The position numbers and the translations under genes were made by a program. From positions 31,337,501-31,401,500 of the forward strand of contig NC_079878.1 in assembly GCF_029227915.1 (NCBI RefSeq): DNA of 64,000 nucleotides. Direction: 5' to 3'. Shown piece after piece: positions 27,631 to 39,164 of this stretch; within the stretch, counting starts at the first letter, position 1, and the number at the start of each line of letters is the position of its first letter. A model generated the notes under the pieces. It saw only the letters and a list, made by a program, of their open reading frames with translations. It was not told the DNA's origin and did not search any database. The stretch comes from Hydractinia symbiolongicarpus. Lineage: Eukaryota > Cnidaria > Hydrozoa > Anthoathecata > Hydractiniidae.

Positions 27631-28778
27631 CGGCAAACGATAACCCGCGAATTCCCGTAAATCCCGGACTCGGCTCTTATAGCCAAAAGTATACAAAGAA
27701 AGTACCCAGGGAGTAATCTCAAATCCCGAACGATTTTTTAAATTATTTTTTCACAACAAAAACGCATGAGACTTGTAGTTTTCAAAAATGTTTTCATTTT
27801 TGATGAGACGCTGAATAAAAGAAGTTTAATCGCCGGCAAACGAAAACCCGCGCATTCCCGTAAATCCCGGACTTGGCCCGTATAGTCGAATACATACGAA
27901 GAAATTACCCTGTGAGTAAACTCATTTACAGAACGATTTTTTAAATTATCATTTCACCACTAAAACGCATGAGACTTGTAGTTTTCAAAAATGTTTTCAT
28001 TTTTGATGAGACGCGGAATAAAAGAAGTTTAATCGCCAGCAAACGAAAACCCGCGATTTCCCGTAAATCGCGGACTCGGCCCGTATAGTCAAAAGTATAC
28101 AAAGAAAGTACCCAGGGAGTAAACTCATTTCTCGAACGATTTTTTAAATTATTTTTTTCACAACAAAAACGCATGAGACTTGTAGTTTTCAAAAATGTTT
28201 TCATTTTTGATGAGACGCTGAATAAAAGAAGTTTAATCGCCGGCAAACGAAAACCCGCGATTTCCCGTAAATCCCGGGCTTGGCCCGTATAGTCGAATAT
28301 ATACGAAGAAATTACCCTGGGAGTAAACTCATTTACAGAACGATTTTTTAAATTATCTTTTCACCATTAAAACGCATGAGACTTGTAGTTTTCAAAAATG
28401 TTTTCATTTTTGATGAGACGCGGAATAAAAGAAGTTTAATCGCCAGCAAACGAAAACCCGCGATTTCCCGTAAATCCCGGACTCGGCCCGTATAGTCAAA
28501 AGTATACAAAGAAAGTACCCAGGGAGTAAACTCATTTCCCGAACGATTTTTTAAATTATTTTTACACCACTAAAACGCATGAGACTTGTAGTTTTTAAAA
28601 ATGTTTTCATTTTTGATGAGACGCCGAATAAAAGAAGTTTAATCGCCGGCAAACGAAAACCTGCGATTTCCCGTAAATCCCGGACTCGGCCCGTATAGTC
28701 AAAAGTATACAAAGAAAGTACCCAGGGAGTAAACTCATTTCCCGAACGATTTTTTAAATTATTTTTTCACCACTAAAA

Positions 28779-29740
28779 CGCATGACACTTGTAGTTTTCA
28801 AAAATGTTTTCATTTTTGATGAGACGCTTCAAGAAAGAGGTTTAATCGCCGGCAAACGAAAACCCGCGATTTCCCGTAAATCCCAGGCTTGACCCGTATA
28901 GTCGAATGTATACAAAGAAAGTACCCAGGGAGTAAACTCATTTCCAGAACGATTTTTTAAATTATCTTTTCACCACTAAAACGCATGAGACTTGTAGTTT
29001 TCAAAAATGTTTTCATTTTTGATGAGACGCGGAATAAAAGAAGTTTAATCGCCGGCAAACGAAAACCCGCGATTTCCCGTAAAACCCGGACTCGGCCCAT
29101 ATAGTCAAAAGTATACAAAGAAAGTACCCAGGGAGTAAACTCATTTCCCGAACGATTTTTTAAATTATTTTTTCGCCACTAAAACGCATGAGACTTGTAG
29201 TTTTCAAAAATGTTTTCATTTTTGATGAGACGCTTAATGAGAGAGGTTTAATCTCCGGCAAACGAAAACCCGCGATTTCACGTAAATCCCGGGCTTGGCC
29301 CGTATAGTCGAATGTATGCAAAGAAAGTACCCAGGGAGTAAACGCATTTCCCGAACGATTTTTTAAAATTATCTTTTCACCACTAAAACGCATGAGACTT
29401 GTAGTTTTCAAAAATGTTTTCATTTTTGATGAGACGCTTGATGAAAGAGGTTTAATCGCCGGCAAACGAAAACCCGCGATTTCCCGTAAATCCCGGACTC
29501 GGCCCGTATAGTACAAAGTATACAAAGAAAGTACTCAGGAAGTAAATTCATTTCCCGAACGATTTTTTAAGTTATTTTTTCACCACTAAAACGCATGAGA
29601 CTTGTAGTTTTTAAAAATGTTTTCATTTTTGATGAGACGCTTGATGAAAGAGGTTTAATCGCTGGCAAACGAAAACCCGCGATTTCCCGTAAATCCCAGG
29701 CTTGGCCCGTATAGTCGAATGTATACAAAGAAAGTACCCA
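28779..29740 (+). repeat. Duplicated 5-monomer block, copy 1 (partner at 31,624)
   Basis: About 960 bp repeated at 31,624-32,585, offset 2,845 bp. It starts with the TTCAAGAAAGAGG class and includes a rare CGGCCCATATAG monomer in both copies. It ends with the TACAAAG/CTCAGGAAG and TTGATGAAAGAGG classes. The flanks on both sides differ between copies. Confidence 0.75.
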
Positions 29741-31623
29741 GGGAGTAAACTCATTTCCAGAACGATTTTTTATAATTATCTTTTCACCACTAAAACGCAT
29801 GAGACTTGTAGTTTTCAAAAATGTTTTCATTTTGGATGAGACGCTGAATAAAAGATGTTTAATCGCCGGAAAACGAAAACCAGGGATTTTCCGTAAATCC
29901 CGTGCTTGGCCCGTATAGTCGAGTATATACAAAGAAAGTACCCTGTGAGTAAACTCATTTCCAGAACGATTTTTTAAATTATTTTTTCACCACTAAAACG
30001 CATGAGACTTGTAGTTTTCAAAAATGTTTTCATTTTTGATGAGACGCGGAATAAAAGAAGTTTAATCGCCGGCAAACGAAAACCCGCGATTTCCCGTAAA
30101 TCCCGGACTCGGCCCGTATAGTCAAAAGTATACAAAAAAAATACCCAGGGAGTAAACTCATTTCCCGAACGATTTTTTAAATTATTTTTTCACCACTAAA
30201 ACGCATGAGACTTGTAGTTTTCAAAAATGTTTTCATTTTTGATGAGACGCTGAATAAAAGAAGTTTAATCGCCGGCAAACGATAACCCGCGAATTCCCGT
30301 AAATCCCGGACTCGGCTCGTATAGCTAAAAGTATACAAAGAAAGTACCCAGGGAGTAATCTCAAATCCCGAACGATTTTTTAAATTATTTTTTCACAACA
30401 AAAACGCATGAGACTTGTAGTTTTCAAAAATGTTTTCATTTTTGATGAGACGCTGAATAAAAGAAGTTTAATTGCCCGGAAACGAAAACCCGCGCATTCC
30501 CGTAAATCCCGGACTCGGCCCGTATAGCCAAAAGTATACAAAGAAAGTACACAGGGAGGAAACTCATTTCCAGAACGATTTTTTAAAATTATCTTTTCAC
30601 CACTAAAACGCATGATACTTGTAGTTTTCAAAAATGTTTTTATTTTTGATGAGACGCTGAATAAAAGATGTTTAATCGCCGGAAAACGAAAACCCGCGAT
30701 TTTCCGTAAATCCCGTGCTTAGCCCGTATAGTCGAGTATATACAAAGAAAGTACCCGGTGAGTAAACTCATTTCCAGAACGATTTTTTAAATTATCTTTT
30801 CACCACTAAAATGCATGAGACTTGTAGTTTTCAAAAATGTTTTCATTTTTGATGAGACGCGGAATAAAAGAAGTTTAATCGCCGGCAAACAAAAACCCGC
30901 GAATTCCCGTAAATCCCGGACTCGGCCCGTATAGTCAAAAGTATACAAAGAAAATACCCAGGGAGTAAACTCATTTTCCGAACGATTTTTTAAATTATTT
31001 TTTCACCACTAAAACGCATGAGACTTGTAGTTTTCAAAAATGTTTTCATTTTTGATGAGACGCTGAATAAAAGAAGTTTAATCGCCGGCAAACGATAACC
31101 CGCGAATTCCTGTAAATCCCGGACTCGGCTCGTATAGCCAAAAGTATACAAAGAAAGTACCCAGTGAGTAATCTCAAATCCCGAACGATTTTTTAAATTA
31201 TTTCTTCACAACAAAAACGGATGAGACTTGTAGTTTTCAAAAATGTTTTCATTTTTGATGAGACGCTGAATAAAAGAAGTTTAATCGCCGGCAAACGAAA
31301 ACCCGCGCATTTCCGTAAATCCCGGACTCGGCCCGTATAGCCAAAAGTATACAAAGAAAGCATCCAGGGAGTAAACTCATCTCTCGAACGATTTTTTAAA
31401 TTATTTTTTCACCACTAAAACGCATGACACTTGTAGTTTTCAAAAATGTTTTCATTTTTGATGAGACGCTGAATAAAAGATGTTTAATCGCCGGAAAACG
31501 AAAACCCGCGATTTTCCGTAAATCCCGTGCTTAGCCCGTATAGTCGAGTATATACAAAGAAAGTACCCTGTGAGTAAACTCATTTCCAGAACGATTTTTT
31601 AAATTATCTTTTCACCACTAAAA

Positions 31624-32585
31624 CGCATGACACTTGTAGTTTTCAAAAATGTTTTCATTTTTGATGAGACGCTTCAAGAAAGAGGTTTAATCGCCGGCAA
31701 ACGAAAACCCGCGATTTCCCGTAAATCCCAGGCTTGGCCCGTATAGTCGAATGTATACAAAGAAAGTACCCAGGGAGTAAACTCATTTCCAGAACGATTT
31801 TTTAAATTATCTTTTCACCACTAAAACGCATGAGACTTGTAGTTTTCAAAAATGTTTTCATTTTTGATGAGACGCGGAATAAAAGAAGTTTAATCGCCGG
31901 CAAACGAAAACCCGCGATTTCCCGTAAAACCCGGACTCGGCCCATATAGTCAAAAGTATACAAAGAAAGTACCCAGGGAGTAAACTCATTTCCCGAACGA
32001 TTTTTTAAATTATTTTTTCGCCACTAAAACGCATGAGACTTGTACTTTTCAAAAATGTTTTCATTTTTGATGAGACGCTTAATGAGAGAGGTTTAATCTC
32101 CGGCAAACGAAAACCCGCGATTTCACGTAAATCCCGGGCTTGGCCCGTATAGTCGAATGTATACAAAGAAAGTACCCAGGGAGTAAACGCATTTCCCGAA
32201 CGATTTTTTAAAATTATCTTTTCACCACTAAAACGCATAAGACTTGTAGTTTTCAAAAATGTTTTCATTTTTGATGAGACGCTTGATGAAAGAGGTTTAA
32301 TCGCCGGCAAACGAAAACCCGCGATTTCCCGTAAATCCCGGACTCGGCCCGTATAGTACAAAGTATACAAAGAAAGTACTCAGGAAGTAAATTCATTTCC
32401 CGAACGATTTTTTAAGTTATTTTTTCACCACTAAAACGCATGAGACTTGTAGTTTTTAAAAATGTTTTCATTTTTGATGAGACGCTTGATGAAAGAGGTT
32501 TAATCGCTGGCAAACGAAAACCTGCGATTTCCTGTAAATCACAGGCTTGGCCCGTATAGTCGAATGTATACAAAGAAAGTACCCA
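31624..32585 (+). repeat. Duplicated 5-monomer block, copy 2 (partner at 28,779)
   Basis: The second copy of the 2,845-bp-offset block. Small differences from copy 1 include CGCATAAGAC at 32,234 and CTGTAAATCACAGG in its last monomer. The copies have begun to diverge. Confidence 0.75.
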
Positions 32586-34060
32586 GGGAGTAATCTCAAA
32601 TCCCGAACGATTTTTTAAATTATTTTTTCACAACAAAAACGGATGAGAATTGTAGTTTTCAAAAATGTTTTCATTTTTGATGAGACGCTGAATAAAAGAA
32701 GTTTAATCGCCGGAAAACGAAAACCCGCGATTTTCCGTAAATCCCGTGCTTAGCCCGTATAGTCGAGTATATACAAAGAAAGTACCCTGTGAGTAAACTC
32801 ATTTCCAGAACGATTTTTTAAATTATCTTTTCACCACTAAAACGCATGAGACTTGTAATTTTCAAAAATGTTTTCATTTTTGTAGAGACGCAGAATAAAA
32901 GAAGTTTAATCGCCGGCAAACGAAAACCCGCGATTTCCCGTAAATCCCGGACTCGGCCCGTATAGTCAAAAGTATACAAAGAAAATACCCAGGGAGTAAA
33001 CTCATTTCCCGAACGATTTTTTAAATTATTTTTTCACCACTAAAACGCATGAGACTTGTAGTTTTCAAAAATGTTTTCATTTTTGATGAGACGCTGAATA
33101 AAAGAAGTTTAATCGCCGGCAAACGATAACCCGCGAATTCCCGTAAATCCCGGACACGGCTCGCATAGCCAAAAGTATACAAAGAAAGTACCCAGTGAGT
33201 AATCTCAAATCCCGAACGATTTTTTAAATTATTTTTTCACAACAAAAACGGATGAGACTTGTAGTTTTCAAAAATGTTTTCATTTTTGATGAGACGCTGA
33301 ATAAAAGAAGTTTAATCGCCGGCAAACGAAAACCCGCGCATTCCCGTAAATCCCGGACTCGGCCTGTATAGCCAAAAGTATACAAAGAAAGCATCCAGGG
33401 AGTAAACTCATTTCCCGAAAGATTTTTTAAATTATTTTTTCACCACTAAAACGCATGACACTTGTAGTTTTCAAAAATGTTTTCATTTTTGATGAGACGC
33501 TGAATAAAAGAAGTTTAATCGCCGGCAAACGAAAACCCGCGATTTCCCGTAAATCCCGGGCTTGGCCCGTATAGTCGAGTATATACGAAGAAATTACCCT
33601 GTGAGTAAACTCATTTCCAGAACGATTTTTTAAATTATCTTTTCACCACTAAAACGCATGAGACTTGTAGTTTTCAAAAATGTTTTCATTTTTGATGAGA
33701 CGCGGAATAAAAGAAGTTTAATCGCCAGCAAACGAAAACCCGCGATTTCCCGTAAATCCCGGGCTTGGCCCGTATAGTCGAGTATATACGAAGAAATTAC
33801 CCTGTGAGTAAACTCATTTCCAGAACGATTTTTTAAATTATCTTTTCACCACTAAAACGCATGAGACTTGTAGTTTTCAAAAATGTTTTCATTTTTGATG
33901 AGACGCGGAATAAAAGAAGTTTAATCGCCAGCAGACGAAAACCCGCGATTTCCCGTAAATCCCGGACTCGGCCCGTATAGTCAAAAGTATACAAAGAAAG
34001 TACCCTGGGAGTAAACCCATTTCCCGAACGATTTTTTAAATTATTTTTTCACCACTAAAA

Positions 34061-35147
34061 CGCATGACACTTGTAGTTTTCAAAAATGTTTTCATTTTTG
34101 ATGAGACGCTGAATAAAAGATGTTTAATCGCCGGAAAACGAAAACCCGCAATTTTCCGTAAATCCCGTGCTTAGCCCGTATAGTCGAGTATATACAAAGA
34201 AAGTACCCTGTGAGTAAACTCATTTCCAGAACGATTTTTTAAATTATCTTTTCACCACTAAAACGCATGAGACTTGTAGTTTTTAAAAATGTTTTCATTT
34301 TTGATGAGACGCTTAATGAAAGAGGTTTAATCGCCGGCAAACGAAAACCCGCGATTTCCCGTAAATCCCAGGCTTGGCCCGTATAGTCGAATGTATACAA
34401 AGAAAGTACCCAGGGAGTAATCTCAAATCCCGAACGATTTTTTAAATTATTTTTTCACAACAAAAACGCATGAGACTTGTAGTTTTCAAAAATGTTTTCA
34501 TTTTTGATGAGACGCTGAATAAAAGAAGTTTAATCGCCCGCAAACGAAAACCCGCGCATTCCCGTAAATCCCGGACTCGGCCCGTATAGCCAAAAGTATA
34601 CAAAGAAAGTACCCAGGGAGTAAACTCATTTCCAGAACGATTTTTTAAAATTATCTTTTCACCACTAAAACGCATGAGACTTGCAGTTTTCAAAAATGTT
34701 TTCATTTTTGATGAGACGCTGAATAAAAGATGTTTAATCGCCGGAAAACGAAAACCCGCGATTTTCCGTAAATCCCGTGCTTGGCCCGTATAGTCGAGTA
34801 TATACAAAGAAAGTACCCTGTGAGTAAACTCCTTTCCAGAACGATTTTTTATATTATCTTTTCACCACTAAAACGCATGAGACTTGTAGTTTTCAAAAAT
34901 GTTTTCATTTTTGATGAGACGCGGAATAAAAGAAGTTTAATCGCCGGCAAACGAAAACCCGCGATTTCCCGTAAATCCCAGACTCGGCCCGTATAGTCAA
35001 AAGTATACAAAGAAAATACCCAGGGAGTAAACTCATTTCCCGAACGATTTTTTAAATTATTTTTTCACCACTAAAACGCATGAGACTTGTAGTTCTCAAA
35101 AATGTTTTCATTTTTGATGAGACGCTGAATAAAAGAAGTTTAATCGC
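34061..35147 (+). repeat. Long-range duplicated block, copy 2 (partner at 26,544)
   Basis: The second copy of the 7,517-bp-offset block. It keeps the TTTTTATATTATC and CTCCTTTCC variants that are otherwise rare in the + arm. Its upstream context (33,452-34,060) resembles 25,326-26,543 at a different offset (about 8,126 bp), so the duplicated region was rearranged after copying. Confidence 0.75.
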
Positions 35148-35886
35148 CGGCAAACGAAAACCCGCGCATTCCCGTAAATCCCGGACTTAGCCCGTATAGT
35201 CAAAAGTATACAAAGAAAGTACCCAGGGAGTAAACTCATTTCTCAAACGATTTTTTAAATTATTTTTTCACAACAAAAACGCATGAGACTTGTAGTTTTT
35301 AAAAATGTTTTTATTTTTGATGAGACGCTGAATAAAAGAAGTTTAATCGCCGGCAAACGAAAACCCGCGATTTCCCGTAAATCCCGGGCTTGGCCCGTAT
35401 AGTCGAATATATACGAAGAAATTACCCTGTGAGTAAACTCATTTACAGAACGATTTTCTAAATTATCTTTTCACCATTAAAACGCATGAGACTTGTAGTT
35501 TTCAAAAATGTTTTCATTTTTGATGAGACGCGGAATAAAAGAAGTTTAATCGCCAGCAAACGAAAACCCGCGATTTCCCGTAAATCCCAGACTCGGCCCG
35601 TATAGTCAAAAGTATACAAAGAAAGTACCCAGGGAGTAAACTCATTTCCCGAACGATTTTTTAAAATTTTTTTCACCACTAAAACGCATGAGACTTATAG
35701 TTTTCAAAAATGTTTTCATTTTTGATGAGACGCTGAATAAAAGAAGTTTAATCGCCGGCAAACGAAAACCCGCGATTTCCCGTAAATCCCGGACTCGGCC
35801 CGTATAGTACAAAGTATACAAAGAAAGTACTCAGGAAGTAAATTCATTTCCGAACGATTTTTTAAGTTATTTTTTCACCACTAAAA

Positions 35887-37307
35887 CGCATGAGACTTGT
35901 AGTTTTTAAAAATATTTTCATTTTTGATGAGACGCTTAATGAAAAAGGTTTAATCGCCGGCAAATGAAAACCCGCGATTTCCCGTAAATCCCAGGCTTGG
36001 CCCGTATAGTCAAATGTATACAAAGAAAGTACCCAGGGAGTAATCTCAAATCCCGAACGATTTTTTCAATTATTTTTTCACAACAAAAACGCATGAGACT
36101 TGTAGTTTTAAAAAATGTTTTCATTTTTGATGAGTCGCTGAATAAAAGAAGTTTAATCGCCCGCAAACGAAAACCCGCGCATTCCCGTAAATCCCGGACT
36201 CGGCCCGTATAGCCAAAAGTATACAAAGAAAGTACCCAGGGAGTAAACTCATTTCCAGAACGATTTTTTCAATTATTTTTTCACAACAAAAACGCATGAG
36301 ACTTGTAGTTTTAAAAAATGTTTTCATTTTTGATGAGACGCTGAATAAAAGAAGTTTAATCGCCGGCAAACGAAAAACCGCGCATTCCCGTAAATCCCGG
36401 ACTCGGCCCGTATAGTCAAAAGTATACAAAGAAATTACCCTGTGAGTAAACTCATTTACAGAACAATTTTTTAAATTATCTTTTCACCACTAAAACGCAT
36501 GAGACTTGTAGTTTTCAAAAATGTTTTCATTTTTGATGAGACGCGGAATAAAAGAAGTTTAATCGCCAGCAAACGAAACCCGCGATTTCCCGTAAATCCC
36601 GGACTCGGCCCGTATAATCAAAAGTATACAAAGAAAGTACCCAGGGAGTAAACTCATTTCTCGAACGATTTTTTAAGTTATTTTTTCACCACTAAAACGC
36701 ATGAGACTTGTAGTTTTTAAAAATATTTTCATTTTTGATGAGACGCTTAATGAAAAAAAGGTTTAATCGCCGGCAAATGAAAACCCGCGATTTCCCGTAA
36801 ATCCCAGGCTTGGCCCGTATAGTCAAATGTATACAAAGAAAGTACCCAGGGAGTAATCTCAAATCCCGAACGATTTTTTCAATTATTTTTTCACAACAAA
36901 AACGCATGAGACTTGTAGTTTTAAAAAATGTTTTCATTTTTGATGAGTCGCTGAATAAAAGAAGTTTAATCGCCGGCAAACGAAAACCCGCGCATTCCCG
37001 TAAATCCCGGACTCGGCCCGTATAGTCAAAAGTATACAAAGAAATTACCCTGTGAGTAAACTCATTTACAGAACAATTTTTTAAATTATCTTTTCACCAC
37101 TAAAACGCATGAGACTTGTAGTTTTCAAAAATGTTTTCATTTTTGATGAGACGCGGAATAAAAGAAGTTTAATCGCCAGCAAACGAAACCCGCGATTTCC
37201 CGTAAATCCCGGACTCGGCCCGTATAGTCAAAAGTATACAAAGAAAGTACCCAGGGAGTAAACTCATTTCTCGAACGATTTTTTAAATTATTTTTTCACA
37301 ACAAAAA
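35887..37307 (+). repeat. 4-monomer HOR (811 bp) followed by a 3-monomer derivative (610 bp)
   Basis: Copy 1 (35,887-36,697) has monomers at 35,887, 36,090, 36,293 and 36,496. Copy 2 (36,698-37,307) has monomers at 36,698, 36,903 and 37,106. Very rare shared variants prove the relationship: AAAAATATTTTC with TTAATGAAAA, GATGAGTCGCTG, ATTTTTTCAATTATT, and a shortened AAACGAAACCCGCG. Monomer 36,698 has two extra A residues in its A-run, making it the only 205-bp monomer I found. Confidence 0.8.
36903..37105 (+). repeat. Second hybrid monomer (one-repeat deletion)
   Basis: The left part carries GAGTCGCTG as in 36,090. From GCCGGC onward (36,975) it follows 36,293: GTCAAAAG, AAATTACCCTGTGAG, CATTTACAGAACAATT. 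The switch is between 36,949 and 36,975. The two parents sit side by side in the preceding HOR copy, so one monomer was lost by misaligned recombination or slippage. Confidence 0.75.
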
Positions 37308-39164
37308 CGCATGAGACTTGTAGTTTTCAAAAATGTTTTCATTTTTGATGAGACGCTGAATAAAAGAAGTTTAATCGCCGGCAAACGAAAACCCGCGATT
37401 TCCCGTAAATCCCGGGCTTGGCCCGTATAGTCGAATATATACGAAGAAATTACCCTGTGAGTAAACTCATTTCCAGAACGATTTTTTAAATTATCTTTTC
37501 ACCACTAAAACACATGAGACTTGTAGTTTTCAAAAATGTTTTCATTTTTGATGAGACGCGGAATAAAAGAAGTTTAATCGCCAGCAAATGAAAACCCGCG
37601 ATTTCCCGTAAATCCCGGACTCGGCCCGTATAGTCAAAAGTATACAAAGAAAGTACCCAGGGAGTAAACTCAGTTCCCGAACGATTTTTTAAATTATTTT
37701 TTTACCACTAAAACGCATGAGACTAGTAGTTTTCAAAAATGTTTTCATTTTTGATGAGACGCTGAATAAAAGAAGTTTAATCGCCGGCAAACGAAAACCC
37801 GCGATTTCCCGTAAATCCCGGACTCGGCCCGTATAGTACAAAGTATACAAAGAAAGTACTCAGGAAGTAAATTCATTTCCCAAACGATTTTTTAAGTTAT
37901 TTTTTCACCACTAAAACGCATGAGACTTGTAGTTTTTAAAAATGTTTTCATTTTTGATGAGACGCTTGATGAAAGAGGTTTAATCGCCGGCAAACGAAAA
38001 CCCGCTATTTCCCGTAAATCCCAGGCTTGGCCCGTATAGTCAAATGTATACAAAGAAAGTACCCAGGGAGTAAACTCATTTCCAGAACGATTTTTTAAAA
38101 TTATCTTTTCACCACTAAAACGCATGAGACTTGTAGTTTTCAAAAATGTTTTCATTTTTGATGAGACGCTTAATGAGAGAGGTTTAATCTCCGGCAAACG
38201 AAAACCCGCGATTTCACGTAAATCCCGGACTCGGCCCGTATAGTACAAAGTATACAAAAAAAGTACTCAGGAAGTAAATACATTTCCCGAACGATTTTTT
38301 AAGTTATTTTTTCACCACTAAAACGCATGAGACTTGCAGTTTTCAAAAATGTTTTCATTTTTGATGAGACGCTGAATAAAAGAAGTTTAATCGCCGGCAA
38401 ACGAAAACCCGCGATTTCCCGTAAATCCCGGGCTTGGCCCGTATAGTCGAATGTATACAAAGAAAGTACCCAGGGAGTAATCTCAAATCACGAACGATTT
38501 TTTCAATTATTTTTTCACAACAAAAACGCATGAGACTTGTAGTTTTAAAAAATGTTTTCATTTTTGATGAGACGCTGAATAAAAGATGTTTAATCGCCCG
38601 CAAACGAAAACCCGCGCATTCCCGTAAATCCCGGACTCGGCCCGTATAGCCAAAAGTATACAAAGAAAGTACCCAGGGAGTAAACTCATTTCCAGAACGA
38701 TTTTTTAAAATTATCTTTTCACCACTAAAACGCATGAGACTTGTAGTTTTCAAAAATGTTTTCATTTTTGATGAGACGCTGAATAAAAGAAGTTTAATCG
38801 CCGGCAAACGATAACCTGCGAATTCCCGTAAATCCCGGACTCGGCTCGTATAGCCAAAAGTATACAAAGAAAGTACCCAGGGAGTAAACTCATTTCCAGA
38901 ACGATTTTTTAAAATTATCTTTTCACCACTAAAACGCATGAGACTTGCAGTTTTCAAAAATGTTTTCATTTTTGATGAGACGCTGAATAAAAGATGTTTA
39001 ATCGCCGGAAAACGAAAACCCGCGATTTTCCGTAAATCCCGTGCTTCGCCCGTATAGTCGAGTATATACAAAGAAAGTACCCAGGGAGTAATCTCAAATC
39101 CCGAACGATTTTTTAAATTATTTTTTCACAACAAAAACGCATGAGACTTGTAGTTTTCAAAAAT

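Larger units (their letters stand above)
19435..31620 (+). repeat. Seven-monomer block present three times (19.4, 22.9 and 30.2 kb)
   Basis: A run of seven monomers occurs at about 19,435-20,853, 22,889-24,307 and 30,202-31,620. The second and third copies are 7,313 bp apart, with monomer starts matching one for one: 22,889/30,202, 23,092/30,405, 23,296/30,609, 23,499/30,812, 23,702/31,015, 23,905/31,218 and 24,108/31,421. The third copy is flanked by different monomers from the first two. This is movement of a block over several kilobases within the array, not simple local tandem growth. The feature span covers all three copies and the sequence between them. Confidence 0.72.

Noticed and set aside
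38355-39071. Open reading frame of 238 codons on the minus strand, and many similar frames of 60-121 codons throughout
   Set aside because: All are the satellite monomer read in translation, with the same peptide recurring every 68 codons. The longest ones start at TTG. They open only where 204-bp monomers preserve phase, and equivalent monomers elsewhere are interrupted. No domain or coding constraint is visible.
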